A stretch of DNA of 64,000 nt from Pseudomonadota bacterium (GTDB lineage: Bacteria > Pseudomonadota > Gammaproteobacteria > Burkholderiales > Burkholderiaceae_C), in the NCBI GenBank assembly GCA_963205115.1, contig CAUJHV010000056.1, positions 1-64,000 of the forward strand. The letters run 5' to 3'. The translations under genes and the position numbers were made by a program. The notes under the pieces were generated by a model. The model made no database searches, was not told the DNA's origin, and saw nothing but the letters and a program-made list of their open reading frames with translations. Position 1 is the first letter of the stretch, and every line of letters begins with the position of its first letter. Below, in pieces: positions 51,943 to 63,573 of this stretch.

Positions 51943-53436
51943 TCAGCGGCGCGCCGGCTCCGGCGGCCGCCGTGCCAGCAGTTCGCCGCTGATGGCCTCG
52001 TAGCCGGCGGCCACGCGCAACAGCGCCGCATCGCCGCGCGGGCGGCCGATCAGCTGCAGGCCCATCGGCCAGCGGCCATTCGCATGAAAACCCGCCGGCA
52101 CGCTGATGGCCGGCAGCCCCGCGAAGGTGGCGTACAGGGTCACCTCCATCCAGCGGTGGTAGGTGTCCATCGCACGGCCGGCGATCTCATGCGGCCAGTG
52201 CTGGTCGATGGGGAAGGGCCACACCTGGGCCACCGGCAGTGCCAGCACGTCGTGGCGTTCGAAGAGGCCCAGCAGGTGCTGGTGGAAGCGGCTGCGCAAC
52301 TCGCTGGCGCGCATGAAGGTCTCGAAATCCAGGCCCTGGCAGCGGTCGTATTCCCACAGCGCCTCGGGCTTGATGTGGCGGCGCGCATCGGGCAGGTGCA
52401 TCACGGCCCCGACTGACGATCCCGCCAGTGCGCGGCGCCACACCAGCCAGGCGTCCCACAGGCTGTCGGCGTCGAAGCCCAGCGCGAGGGAGTCGACCCG
52501 CGCGCCGGCGCCGGCCATGCGGCGCAGCGCGTCTTCGCAGACGGCCAGCACCCCGTCCTGCATCGCCAGGTGGCCTTGCAGGTCGCCCAGCCAGCCCACG
52601 CGCAGGCCTTGCAGGTGAAGCGGGTTCAGGCGCGGCACATAACTGTTCAGGTCATCGGTGAGCGACAGCGGCGCACGGTCGTCGGGTCCGGCCTGCGTGG
52701 ACAGCAGCGCGGCCAGGTCGCGCACGTGGCGCGCCATCGGGCCGTCGGTGCCCAGCTGGGCCACCCAGATGTCGGGCTTGGGCCAGGCGGGTACGCGGCC
52801 CTGGCTGGGGCGCATGCCGAAGACATGGTTCCAGCCGGCCGGGTTGCGCAGCGAACCCATGAAATCGGACCCGTCGGCCACCGGCAGCAGGCGCAAGGCC
52901 AGGGCCACGGCCGCGCCGCCGCTGGAGCCGCCGGCGCTGACGGTGTCGTCCCAGGCATTGGGTGTCGTGCCGAACATCGTGTTGTAGGTGTGCGAGCCCA
53001 GCCCGAATTCGGGCATGTTGGTCTTGCCGATGACGATGCAGCCGGAAGCTTTCATGCGTTCGACGTACAGCGAATCGCGCGCCGGATGGGCCTGCGCCAG
53101 CAAGGGGCTGCCCAAGGTCGTCGGAAAGCCCACGGCGTGGCCCGTGTCCTTGATGGCCTGCGGCACGCCGTGCAGCCAGCCGCGTGTGCCGCGCGCGCTG
53201 CGGCGCGGTGCGATCTCGGCGTCGCGGCTATCGGCCTGCGCGAGCAAGGCGTCGGCGTCGGCCAGGTTGACGATCGCGCGGTGCTGCGGGTTGAGTGTGG
53301 CGATGCGCTGCAGGTAGGCCTGCATGACTTCGCGGCAGGAGAACCGGCGGGCGTGGATGGCGCGCGAGAGCGATTCGACGCCCAGGTCGGTGATGGCCTG
53401 GGCGTCGGCAGCGGGCAGGGCAGTGGTGCGGGGCAT
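51943..53436 (-). CDS. Amidase signature family hydrolase
   Basis: A 497-residue amidase with the Ser-cisSer-Lys triad: Lys96 (AIKDTGHAVGF), Ser171 (SAGGSSGGAAVALA) and Ser195 (DFMGSLRNPA). NPAGWNHVFGMRPSQGRVP is typical of the family. It is soluble and without an export signal. Convergent with LysE and divergent from the kinase gene. Substrate (an amide or carbamoyl compound) unknown. The start at 53436 is chosen from family length; the ribosome site is weak. Confidence 0.88.
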   Translation of the reverse strand: MPRTTALPAADAQAITDLGVESLSRAIHARRFSCREVMQAYLQRIATLNPQHRAIVNLADADALLAQADSRDAEIAPRRSARGTRGWLHGVPQAIKDTGHAVGFPTTLGSPLLAQAHPARDSLYVERMKASGCIVIGKTNMPEFGLGSHTYNTMFGTTPNAWDDTVSAGGSSGGAAVALALRLLPVADGSDFMGSLRNPAGWNHVFGMRPSQGRVPAWPKPDIWVAQLGTDGPMARHVRDLAALLSTQAGPDDRAPLSLTDDLNSYVPRLNPLHLQGLRVGWLGDLQGHLAMQDGVLAVCEDALRRMAGAGARVDSLALGFDADSLWDAWLVWRRALAGSSVGAVMHLPDARRHIKPEALWEYDRCQGLDFETFMRASELRSRFHQHLLGLFERHDVLALPVAQVWPFPIDQHWPHEIAGRAMDTYHRWMEVTLYATFAGLPAISVPAGFHANGRWPMGLQLIGRPRGDAALLRVAAGYEAISGELLARRPPEPARR

Positions 53437-53578
53437 GGTGCTGGCAAGTGTCGCGCGGCCGGAACTTCGCGGGCCCGGCTGCCGTTGCCTTTGGCATGCG
53501 GGGTTTTCCGGATCGTGCATGGACCCATGTGCCGCGCGCTGAGCCCGGTTTGCTGGGTGCCGTGCGGCATCATCCGGC

Positions 53579-55261
53579 ATGCGTTCCTTCTGGCCCTCGC
53601 CGCTGCCCTGGATTCTGGCCGCGCTGCTGTCGATCGCCGCCGGCGGGCTGCTCATCGTGCGGGGCGATATTGCGCAGCGGCGCGAGGCATTCCGCACCGA
53701 TGCGCGCGCGGTGCACCGCCTGCTGAGCCTGCGCATGGCGCAGCACGAGACGGTCCTGGCCGTGCTCGCGCTGCAGCCGTTCGCGGCTGATGCGACGGGC
53801 GTCAGGCGTGACACCGCCGGGCTGCCGCCGGGCTATCCGCAGCTGCTGGCGGCCTGGTTCTGGAAGGCGTCGCCCGACGGGTCTGACGTGGCCGCGCTAC
53901 CGGACCCGGCACTGGCCGCAGCCGTCGCCGAGGCGCGTGGGGCTGCCGGGGCGAACGCGGTTCCGGGCAACGGCGCTGTAGCCGCAGTTCCACGCGACGG
54001 CGCCGCTGGCCCTGGCGCAGGCCGGCGCCACGGCGCCCTTGTTGCCGTTCCGGGCGGTGGCGTCCTTGGCGCTGTTCCTGGCGGTGACGCCCTGGGCGCC
54101 GTGGGTGCGGCCGGGCCTTCGTCGATTCGTCTGGGCCCGGTGGATGCGGCCACGGGGCGGTACTGGTTGCTGCTGCCCGCGCCGCAGGGCGTGCATGCGC
54201 TGCATATCGATGCGAAGCGCCTGTGGAGCTCCCAGGAGTCGCTGGGTCCCGCGTCGGTCACGCTGGCCCAGGACGGCTGGACCCTCAGCCTGCAGCCGGG
54301 TGCGCCGCCGCAGGCGCAGCCTTCGGGCCTGACGTCGGGCTTCACGTTTGCGCAGCCGCTGGATTCCGCCAGTCAGCCCTTCGAACTGCGCGTGCAACGG
54401 GCCACCGGCCCCGCCGAATGGCCCTGGGCGTTGCTGGCACTGTGGGCCGCCTTGTGCGGCATATCCGTGGTGGCGGTGCGCCGCGCCTGGGTGGCACGCC
54501 TGGCCGCACGCCGCGCGGTCGAACTGGCGCGACTGTCGAACGTCGCGCGTCTCAATACGCTGGGCGAGTTGGCCGCGGGCATGGCGCACGAGCTGAACCA
54601 GCCCTTGACGGCGGTGTTGGCCGGCACGCAGACCGCGCTGCGCTTGCTGCGGGATCCGCAGCCCGAGGACGACCCGCTGCCGGCGCTGGAGCTGGCGGCC
54701 AGCCAGGCACGCCGCGCGGCCGATGTCGTCGCGCGCCTGCGCCGCCTGGTGCAGCCCGCGGCGCCGGACCCGGTGGGCGAAGCGGTGGACCTGGCGCCGC
54801 TGGCGCAGCAGCTGATCGGCTGGATGCGGCCCGAGTGGGCGCGCCAGGGCATCGTGGCCACGGTCGAGGGCGCGGCGCCACCGGCGCAGGGCGACCGCGT
54901 GGCCATCGAGCAGATCCTGCACAACCTGCTGCTCAACGCGTCGCAGGCGCTGCAGCAGGTGCCGGCGCACCGGCGGCGCATCGCCGTGCGGCTGTCGGCG
55001 GCGAACGGGCGCGTGCGCGCCGAGGTGCGCGACAGCGGCCCCGGCGTGGCCGCCGCGGACCGGATGCGCTTGTTCGAACCCTTCTTCACCACACGTGCCG
55101 ACGGCCTGGGTCTGGGCCTGCCGCTGTGCCAGTCGCTGGCGCAGGCGATGGGCGGGCAGCTCGAGCTCGCGGACGACCCGCCCCCGGCCGGCCTGCCCGG
55201 CGCGGGCTTTGTGTTCACCTGTCCGGCCGGCGCCCCGTCGCGCGACCCGAGGGCTTCATGA
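53579..55261 (+). CDS. Membrane sensor histidine kinase
   Basis: A 560-residue kinase. TM1 at about 10-28, a periplasmic domain, TM2 at about 283-300 (ALLALWAALCGISVVAV), then the dimerisation domain with His337 in MAHELNQPLTAVLAG. ATPase motifs follow: NLLLNASQAL (N box), DSGPGVA (G1) and GLGLGLPLC (G2). The periplasmic part contains a Gly/Ala/Val low-complexity stretch (about 120-175) that interrupts the sensor domain. Its stop overlaps the regulator start (ATGA). Signal unknown; the HELNQPL type pairs with FixJ-like regulators. Confidence 0.9.
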   Translation: MRSFWPSPLPWILAALLSIAAGGLLIVRGDIAQRREAFRTDARAVHRLLSLRMAQHETVLAVLALQPFAADATGVRRDTAGLPPGYPQLLAAWFWKASPDGSDVAALPDPALAAAVAEARGAAGANAVPGNGAVAAVPRDGAAGPGAGRRHGALVAVPGGGVLGAVPGGDALGAVGAAGPSSIRLGPVDAATGRYWLLLPAPQGVHALHIDAKRLWSSQESLGPASVTLAQDGWTLSLQPGAPPQAQPSGLTSGFTFAQPLDSASQPFELRVQRATGPAEWPWALLALWAALCGISVVAVRRAWVARLAARRAVELARLSNVARLNTLGELAAGMAHELNQPLTAVLAGTQTALRLLRDPQPEDDPLPALELAASQARRAADVVARLRRLVQPAAPDPVGEAVDLAPLAQQLIGWMRPEWARQGIVATVEGAAPPAQGDRVAIEQILHNLLLNASQALQQVPAHRRRIAVRLSAANGRVRAEVRDSGPGVAAADRMRLFEPFFTTRADGLGLGLPLCQSLAQAMGGQLELADDPPPAGLPGAGFVFTCPAGAPSRDPRAS

Positions 55262-55893
55262 ACCCCACTTCGCCCCTGATCCATGTCGTCGACGACGACG
55301 ACGGCGTGCGCGCCGCGCTGGCCCTGCTGATCGGCAGCGTGGGCCTGCGCGTCACGGGCTGGCCGCATCCGCAGGCCTTCGTCGATGGCTTCGACCGCGA
55401 AGCCATCGGCGCCATCGTGCTGGACGTGCGCATGCCGGGGCTGTCGGGTCTGGCGGTGATCGACCTGCTGCGCGAACAGGGCGCGGACCAGCCGGTGATC
55501 GTGCTCACCGGCCACGGCACCGTGGAGCTGTGCCGGCGCGCCTTCAAGTCCGGTGCGGCGGAGTTCCTGGAGAAGCCGGTCGACGACGAGCGCCTGCTCG
55601 ACGCCATCCAGCAGGCCGTGCGCGCGCACGTGCAGCTGCGCCGTCGCGAGGCCGCGGGGCGTGAGGCGCGTGAGCGCCATGCGCGGCTGTCCGCGCGTGA
55701 ACGCGAGGTGCTGGCCTTGGTCGTCGAGGGGCTGACCAACAAGGAGATCGGCCGCGCGCTGGACCTGTCGCCGCGCACCGTCGAAACCCACCGCGCGCAC
55801 CTGATCGAGAAGCTCGAGGTGCCCACGCTGGCGCAGATGATCCGGCGCTACGCGGCACTGGTCGACGAGGACGCAGGCCGGCGGGATCCGTAA
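55258..55893 (+). CDS. FixJ/NarL-type response regulator
   Basis: A 211-residue two-domain regulator: receiver domain with the acidic VDDDDG pocket, phosphorylation site Asp56 (IVLDVRMPG), Thr (VLTGHG) and Lys (FLEKPVDD), then a LuxR-type helix-turn-helix, LSAREREVLALVVEGLTNKE and SPRTVETHRAHL. It forms a pair with the kinase before it. Targets unknown; the HbpS/GlcG gene downstream is a candidate. Confidence 0.92.
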   Translation: MNPTSPLIHVVDDDDGVRAALALLIGSVGLRVTGWPHPQAFVDGFDREAIGAIVLDVRMPGLSGLAVIDLLREQGADQPVIVLTGHGTVELCRRAFKSGAAEFLEKPVDDERLLDAIQQAVRAHVQLRRREAAGREARERHARLSAREREVLALVVEGLTNKEIGRALDLSPRTVETHRAHLIEKLEVPTLAQMIRRYAALVDEDAGRRDP

Positions 55894-55999
55894 ACCTACG
55901 GAGGGTGCGTGTGTGCCGTGCGGATGGCGGCGCGGCGGGCGTCTGCGGACACTGCCTGCACGGTCGGACATCGGCCGCCACACACAGGACACACGACCC

Positions 56000-56506
56000 A
56001 TGAAGAGCTTCCGTACCCTTTCGCTCACCGCCGCCCTGATCGCGGCCGGATTTGCCGGAACCGTCCAGGCCCAGAGCGCGGGCATCCGCAGCGAGCGCGC
56101 GATGACGCTGGAGCTGGCCACGCAGATCGCCGCGGGCGCCGTGGCCGCCTGCCAGACCAACGGCTACGCCGTGACGGCCGCCGTGGTCGACCGTGCCGGC
56201 CAGCTGCGCGCGCTGCAGCGTGCCGACAACGCCGGCCCGCACACCCTGGAGGCGGCGCGTGCCAAGGCCTTCACCTCGGCCTCGGCGCGCAACGCCACGC
56301 TGGCGATGATGGAGGGCGCACAGAAGAACCCTGCCGCGGCCAATCTCGTCCACATTCCCGGCTTCCTGCTGCTGGGCGGTGGCGTGCCGGTGCGTGCGGG
56401 CAACGACGTGCTGGGCGCCGTGGGCGTGGGCGGCGCACCGGGCGGCCACCTGGACGAGCAGTGCGCCATGGCGGCACTGGAGAAGGTGAAGGAGCAGTTG
56501 AAGTGA
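56000..56506 (+). CDS. Secreted GlcG/HbpS family protein
   Basis: A 168-residue protein with a signal peptide (cut near VQAQSAG) and the GlcG/HbpS (DUF336) fold: AAGAVAACQTNGYAVTAAVV, DRAGQLRALQRADNAG, and GVPVRAGNDVLGAVGVGG. Some members bind heme. It lies 100 bases after the response regulator; it could be part of its sensing or output, as HbpS is with a kinase in actinobacteria, but that link is inference. It is coupled to the ankyrin gene. Confidence 0.83.
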   Translation: MKSFRTLSLTAALIAAGFAGTVQAQSAGIRSERAMTLELATQIAAGAVAACQTNGYAVTAAVVDRAGQLRALQRADNAGPHTLEAARAKAFTSASARNATLAMMEGAQKNPAAANLVHIPGFLLLGGGVPVRAGNDVLGAVGVGGAPGGHLDEQCAMAALEKVKEQLK

Positions 56507-57213
56507 GTGCGGGCTTGCGGTCATGCGCTGCATCACTGGGCCTGGCAATCGCCCTGGCCTGGGGCGCCGCGGCGCCTGCGGCGTACGCACAGGTGCCGCC
56601 GTCGTCCAGCGAGCTGAAGGCCTACCAGGGCCTGCACGCCGCGGCGGCCCGCGGCGACCTCGCGGCGCTGCAGCGGCTGTCGACCTCCAAGGCCGTCCTC
56701 GAAGCGCGTGACGCACAGGGCCGCACGCCGCTGCATGTGGCCACCTTCGCGCGCCAGGCCGAGGCCGTGCGCGTGCTGATCCGCGCCGGCGCGGACACGG
56801 CCGCCTTCGAGGACGGCCGCTACGACGCGGTGACCATCGCCGCCGTCGCCGACGACGAGGCCACGCTGCGTGTGCTGCTGGCCGAAGGCGCCAGCGCCAG
56901 GCTGATCACCAGCCGCTACGACGGCACGGCACTGATCGCCGCCGCGCACCTGGGCCACGACGGCGTCGTGCGCCAGCTCATCGCTGCCGGCGCGCCGCTG
57001 GACCATGTCAACAATCTGCACTGGACGGCGCTGATCGAAGCCGTGGTCCTGGGCGACGGCGGGCCGCGCCACCAGGCCACGCTGGACGCGTTGGTCACGG
57101 CGGGCGCGAATACGCAGCTGGCCGATCGCGACGGCCGCACGCCGCTGCAGCTGGCCCGCTCGCGCGGCTATGCCGCGATGGTCAAGCGGCTGGAGGCGGC
57201 CGGTGCGCGCTGA
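56503..57213 (+). CDS. Exported ankyrin-repeat protein
   Basis: A 236-residue protein with a signal peptide (LGLAIALAWGAAAPAAYAQV) and four to five ankyrin repeats, such as AQGRTPLHVATFARQAEAVR, YDGTALIAAAHLGHDGVVRQ and RDGRTPLQLARSRGYAAMVK. The GTG at 56503 overlaps the stop of the HbpS-like gene (GTGA) and has AAGGAG upstream. Periplasmic ankyrin proteins often accompany catalases or heme proteins as protective partners; here the partner would be the HbpS/GlcG protein. Confidence 0.85.
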   Translation: MSAGLRSCAASLGLAIALAWGAAAPAAYAQVPPSSSELKAYQGLHAAAARGDLAALQRLSTSKAVLEARDAQGRTPLHVATFARQAEAVRVLIRAGADTAAFEDGRYDAVTIAAVADDEATLRVLLAEGASARLITSRYDGTALIAAAHLGHDGVVRQLIAAGAPLDHVNNLHWTALIEAVVLGDGGPRHQATLDALVTAGANTQLADRDGRTPLQLARSRGYAAMVKRLEAAGAR

Positions 57214-57232
57214 GCGCCATCGGCCCCGAAGC

Positions 57233-58402
57233 TCAGCGTGCCGTGGTCAGCGGCGTGCGCGTGGAAGCCGGCGCGTTGCCGGGACGGCCGTGCACCACCA
57301 CCTGCTCCAGGATGCGCGGGCCGTGGTGGATGTGGTGCTGGTAGTACTGCCTGGCCTTGCGCTGCTGCAGGCCGCGAAGGGCGTAGCGCAGCGGGCGCAG
57401 CAGCCGGCGCTCCAGCGGCGAGGATTCGTTCCACTGTTGGTAGCCCTCGGCCACCGGCCCGGCCAGGTACTCGCGCCACAGGCGGATGACACGCTCGGCG
57501 GTATAGGGCTCGGCACGCTCGAAACCGTTGGCCACCATGGCCTCGAACAAGGCCGGGCTTTCCTTCAGCTGGCGAACCGCGGCCAGCGCCTGCTCGGGGG
57601 TGCGGACTTCGAAATAGTCCAGGGGTGAGCGGCGCAGATCCTGGTAGGCCGGTTCCGGCCCCAGGATGGACGGCACGCCGGCCAGCCATGCGTTGACCAG
57701 TTTCAGCGCCGGTTTCAACGCGATGTCATAGGCGGTGTTGTTGCGCACCGCGATCACCGCATCGGCCTGCGTGTAGTCGGCCCAGTCGGTGAAGGCGCTC
57801 TGCTGGTTTTCCGTGCCCATGACCAGCTTGACGCCCATGGCACCGAGTTGTTCCTGGAAGGCGGTGCTGCGGAAGGGCTCGGCCAGGTTGTACGAGTGGC
57901 CCTTGAAGACCAGGTGTTCCAGCCGGCAGCCGCGTGCGGGATCCCGCGCACGCAGCATCGGTTGCGGCCGGTGTGGCATGACCTGGTCACGCGCATCGCG
58001 CACCTGCAGCGGGTTCATTACCGTGCGCAGGTCGCACGGCAGCGGCGACGGCGTGTCGTAGCGGCAGGCCACGACGAAGCTCAGGTGCAGCTGGTCCTGG
58101 CGGTCGAGGTTGTAGAACGGTATGACGCAGATCCGGCCAGGCAGCGGACGCGGCACGAGGTGCACATCCAGGCCGGCGCGCTTGAGGTCGAGGTAGAGCT
58201 GCACGGACCAGATGTCGTGGCCCGTCGTGCACATCTGGTACATCGCGTCGTCGAAGGCCAGCGACGGATCGGCGATCAGCGCCGCCCACTTCGGGTCCTT
58301 GGCGACAAAGTAGACCGGGTGCGGCAGCGGTTCGAGCGTCAGCTGCGCGGAGGTCCTGACGGTCGAAGGTCTGGCGGATGCGGGGTGGGGAAGTGCGCTC
58401 AT
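57233..58402 (-). CDS. Glycosyltransferase-like protein
   Basis: A 389-residue soluble protein. The C-terminal half reads like a GT-B donor-binding domain: ADAVIAVRNNTAYDIALKPA, LKLVNAWLAGVPSILGPEPA, then EQALAAVRQLKESPALFEAM. The N-terminal half contains a small His/Arg-rich VMPHRPQPMLRARDPARGC. No neighbouring envelope or polysaccharide genes. Family is probable, activity not assigned. It is followed upstream by a 280-base control region (58403-58682) in which I see no gene. Confidence 0.6.
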   Translation of the reverse strand: MSALPHPASARPSTVRTSAQLTLEPLPHPVYFVAKDPKWAALIADPSLAFDDAMYQMCTTGHDIWSVQLYLDLKRAGLDVHLVPRPLPGRICVIPFYNLDRQDQLHLSFVVACRYDTPSPLPCDLRTVMNPLQVRDARDQVMPHRPQPMLRARDPARGCRLEHLVFKGHSYNLAEPFRSTAFQEQLGAMGVKLVMGTENQQSAFTDWADYTQADAVIAVRNNTAYDIALKPALKLVNAWLAGVPSILGPEPAYQDLRRSPLDYFEVRTPEQALAAVRQLKESPALFEAMVANGFERAEPYTAERVIRLWREYLAGPVAEGYQQWNESSPLERRLLRPLRYALRGLQQRKARQYYQHHIHHGPRILEQVVVHGRPGNAPASTRTPLTTAR

Positions 58403-58682
58403 GCGTTTGGCGAACGGGCCGTCTGAGAGAATGGTCGGTTACTACAGCGGGACCTTATCGTCAATCGGTTGCCGTGGCTTCCCCTAGCCTGCGCGTGAGG
58501 AATTCATCGGTATGGGTTCTCTCGCCTTGCATGTCATCTTAAGACTTCCCGGGGTCGCTGGCCGGTGAGTCCCCGCGATCGCGGGCCGCAGGGTGCGTCG
58601 CGGCGGCCCGGCGGCCCGGCGGCGGGTAGCGGGTGGCGGGTGGCGGCGCGGCTTGCCGCCTGGTTTTGTGAGGTGTTCGGCC

Positions 58683-59339
58683 ATGTTCTACCTCTACGGT
58701 CTGTCCGGCCCACTTTTCGCGGGCCCGCTCGAGCAGTTGCGCAGCCAGCCGGGGGTGCGCCCGGTCGCGCGCACGGCGCGTGCGGCCGCCGTGCGCCCGC
58801 ACGACGGGTCCGATGCGCAGGAGCCCGGTATCGGCAGCGGGGCCCCGTTGGACACGCGCCACGCGCTGGCCGCCTATGCCTCGCCGGGTGAGCACGCGGC
58901 GCGGCACCGGCTGCACCGCGCCGACGAACTGATGAGCCAGCCGGCACAGGTGGTGCCCGACGACGCCACGGTCGGCCAGGCCTGGGAGGCGCTGGTGCGG
59001 CACGGCATCGGCCAGGCGCCGGTGGTGGACCGTGGGGGCCGTGTGGTCGGACTGATCGGCCGGGTCGACCTGATGGCCGTCGCCTGGGACGACCCGACGG
59101 CGGCCGAACCGCCGCCCTGGGCGCAGGTCCTGGCGCGCCCCGTGCGCGATCGCATGTGGACCCCCGTACCCACCTGCGCGCCGGCCACGGATCTGCGCCG
59201 CGTGGCCGAGCTCCTGCTCGTCACCGGCCTGCCTGGCCTGGCGGTGACCGCCGAAGACGGGCACGCGGTGGGATTCGTCGCCCGCAGCGACCTGCTGCGC
59301 GCCATGGTCGCCGACCCGCCCCTGGATCTATGGGGCTGA
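58683..59339 (+). CDS. CBS-domain pair protein
   Basis: A 218-residue protein with a variable N-terminus and two CBS domains: first QPAQVVPDDATVGQAWEALV with GIGQAPVVDRGGRVVGLIGR, second WTPVPTCAPATDLRRVAELL with GLPGLAVTAEDGHAVGFVAR. CBS pairs bind adenosyl ligands and act as energy sensors. GAGGTG precedes the ATG. Its stop codon TGA is the first triplet of a 75-bp repeat. Target unknown. Confidence 0.82.
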   Translation: MFYLYGLSGPLFAGPLEQLRSQPGVRPVARTARAAAVRPHDGSDAQEPGIGSGAPLDTRHALAAYASPGEHAARHRLHRADELMSQPAQVVPDDATVGQAWEALVRHGIGQAPVVDRGGRVVGLIGRVDLMAVAWDDPTAAEPPPWAQVLARPVRDRMWTPVPTCAPATDLRRVAELLLVTGLPGLAVTAEDGHAVGFVARSDLLRAMVADPPLDLWG

Positions 59340-59510
59340 GTCGGACGAGAAGGCCCGCCTGCGCGGGGCTTCTCGCCTACGAAGGCCGGAAGACATCTCG
59401 TGTCTGACGGCTGAGTCGGACGAGAAGGCCCGCCTGCGCGGGGCTTCTCGCCTACGAGGGCTGGAGGACATCTCGTGTCCGACAGTTGAACAGGACGAGA
59501 AGGCCCGCCC
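59337..59510 (+). repeat. 75-bp hairpin repeat, two copies plus a partial third (site 2)
   Basis: Units start at 59337, 59412 and 59487 (exactly 75 bases apart), each beginning with TGA; the third is cut after about 23 bases. The first TGA is the stop of the CBS gene. The sequence is nearly identical to site 1 at 45128-45281, with the same 12-bp stem. It ends 4 bases before the end of the convergent xdhC gene, so it fills the gap between two convergent genes. Confidence 0.85.
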
Positions 59511-59513
59511 CGA

Positions 59514-60521
59514 TCAGGTCACGCAGCCGGCCTCGACGACCGTGCCGACCTCGCGCACCCGCTCGGGCGCCGGCACGCGGTAGCCGTAGCGCACGGCCGT
59601 GAGCTCCGCCAGGATGCTCACGGCAATCTCCGGTGGCGTGCGTGCGCCGTTCTTCAGGCCCACCGGCCCGTGCAGGCGCTCGAACTGTGCGGCCGTCATG
59701 CCGAAGTGTTCGATCAGCCGCTGCTGGCGCTTGGCCTGGTTGGCGCGCGAGCCGATCGCGCCGATGTAGAACGCCGGGCTCTGCAGCGCCTCCATCAGCG
59801 CCATGTCGTCCAGCTTGGGGTCGTGCGTCAGCGCCACGATGGCCGTGTGGCCGTCCACCTTCAGCGCGCGCACGGTGTCGTCGGGCATCTCGCGCAGCAG
59901 CTGCACGCCGGGCACTTCGAAGCCGGTGCTGTATTCCTCGCGCGGGTCGCACACCAGCACCTGGTAGCCCAGGGCGGTGGCCATCGGGGCGAGGTACTGC
60001 GTGAGCTGGCCCGCGCCGATCACCAGCAACCGCCAGGTGGGGCCGTGGTGCGTGATCAGCGTGGTGTCTGTCAGCTGCAGCTCGTCGACATCCTGTGCCA
60101 GTTGCAGCTCGACATCGCCGTTAGCCAGTGTCAGCACGCGGCGCACACGTTCGCCGCGCCCCAGGCGCGCCAGCAGCTCGGGCAGCCGCGTGCGCGGCAG
60201 CACGGGTTCGAGCACCAGCTCGATCAACCCGCCGCAGGGCAGGCCGAAGCGGTTGGCGGTTTCCGCGTCGATGCCGTAGCGCACGACCTTGGGCACACCC
60301 TCGGCCAGAACGCCGGCGCGCGCCTTGTCGATGAGGTCGTCCTCGATGCAGCCGCCGCTGACGCTGCCGGCCACCAGGCCGTCTTCACGGATGGCGACGC
60401 TGGAACCCGGCGGCCGCGGCGCGCTGCCCCAGGTGCGCGTGATCGTGCCCAGCACGACGCGGTGGCCCTGCGCCAGCCATTCGTTGACTTGCTTGAGCAA
60501 GCCCAGATCGATGTTGTCCAT
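59514..60521 (-). CDS. xdhC: XdhC-type molybdenum cofactor chaperone
   Basis: A 335-residue XdhC/CoxF-family protein that binds and sulfurates Moco and loads it into molybdenum hydroxylases. N-terminal domain with GTITRTWGSAPRPPGSSVAI and GSVSGGCIEDDLID, FGLPCGGLIEL, and the C-terminal Rossmann domain LLVIGAGQLTQYLAPMA, YIGAIGSRANQAKR and GARTPPEIAVSILAEL. It is divergent from coxS, matching its role for that enzyme. Confidence 0.9.
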   Translation of the reverse strand: MDNIDLGLLKQVNEWLAQGHRVVLGTITRTWGSAPRPPGSSVAIREDGLVAGSVSGGCIEDDLIDKARAGVLAEGVPKVVRYGIDAETANRFGLPCGGLIELVLEPVLPRTRLPELLARLGRGERVRRVLTLANGDVELQLAQDVDELQLTDTTLITHHGPTWRLLVIGAGQLTQYLAPMATALGYQVLVCDPREEYSTGFEVPGVQLLREMPDDTVRALKVDGHTAIVALTHDPKLDDMALMEALQSPAFYIGAIGSRANQAKRQQRLIEHFGMTAAQFERLHGPVGLKNGARTPPEIAVSILAELTAVRYGYRVPAPERVREVGTVVEAGCVT

Positions 60522-60565
60522 GACGAAACCTTAGGCCTTGGCGCCCACCCTGGCGCCCTGCGGAT

Positions 60566-60632
60566 ATCCCTTATGCCACAGGCGACATAGCCATTGCCGC
60601 CAAGCGCTTATGCGGCACCATTCATAAGGGAT
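60566..60632. promoter_or_regulatory. Long inverted repeat in the xdhC/coxS divergent promoter
   Basis: Perfect 10-base arms ATCCCTTATG (60566-60575) and CATAAGGGAT (60623-60632), 47 bases apart, with a further CTTATG copy between them (about 60607). Spacing of several helical turns suggests a dimer-of-dimers site of a LysR- or GntR-like regulator of the molybdenum hydroxylase genes. The regulator is not in the window. Confidence 0.55.
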
Positions 60633-60721
60633 TGCGTGCCGATGCGTGAGCCTGCCGCGCTGCCTAGCATGCGTCCTCTTCGGGTCCACCACCCACGACA
60701 CACAGCAAGGAGACGCCAGGC

Positions 60722-61192
60722 ATGCCATCGACGATCACCCTGACGGTGAACGGCAAGACCGTCACACAGGAATGCGAGCCGCAGACGCTGCTCGTGGAAT
60801 TCATCCGCGAGAAGCTGCGCCTGACCGGCACGCACGTGGGTTGCGACACCGCGCAGTGCGGCGCCTGCACCGTGCACATCGACGGACGCGCCGTCAAGGC
60901 CTGCAACATGCTGGCCACGCAGGCCGCCGGGCACCAGGTCACGACCATCGAGGGCCTGGCCGCGGCCGACGGCACGCTGCACCCGATGCAGGCGGCGTTC
61001 CGCGCCTGCCACGGCCTGCAATGCGGCTTCTGCACACCGGGCATGGTGATGAGCGCGGTCGACCTGGTCCAGCACCACGGCTGCCATAGCGAAGCGCAGG
61101 TGCGCGAGGCGCTGGAAGGCAACATCTGCGGGTGCCACGGCTACCCCAACATCGTCAAGGCCGTGCAGCAGGGCGCTGCGGCCATGAAGTGA
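60722..61192 (+). CDS. coxS: Molybdenum hydroxylase small subunit, 2x[2Fe-2S] (CoxS-like)
   Basis: A 156-residue subunit with plant-type cluster Cys41, 46, 49 and 61 (GCDTAQCGACT) and the second cluster Cys101, 104, 136 and 138 (CGFCTPGM, NICGCHG). It carries electrons from the Mo centre to FAD. AAGGAG precedes the ATG. First gene of the coxS-coxL-coxM operon. Confidence 0.92.
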   Translation: MPSTITLTVNGKTVTQECEPQTLLVEFIREKLRLTGTHVGCDTAQCGACTVHIDGRAVKACNMLATQAAGHQVTTIEGLAAADGTLHPMQAAFRACHGLQCGFCTPGMVMSAVDLVQHHGCHSEAQVREALEGNICGCHGYPNIVKAVQQGAAAMK

Positions 61193-61208
61193 ACGGAGGA
61201 ACCGCTTC

Positions 61209-63554
<2,346 letters not shown>

Positions 63555-63573
63555 CGCTTCACAAGAGGACACC

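Noticed and set aside
53940..54110. Repeat-containing part of the sensor kinase as a frameshift or insertion element
   Set aside because: The reading frame stays open and resumes family sequence on both sides; it looks like low-complexity expansion only.
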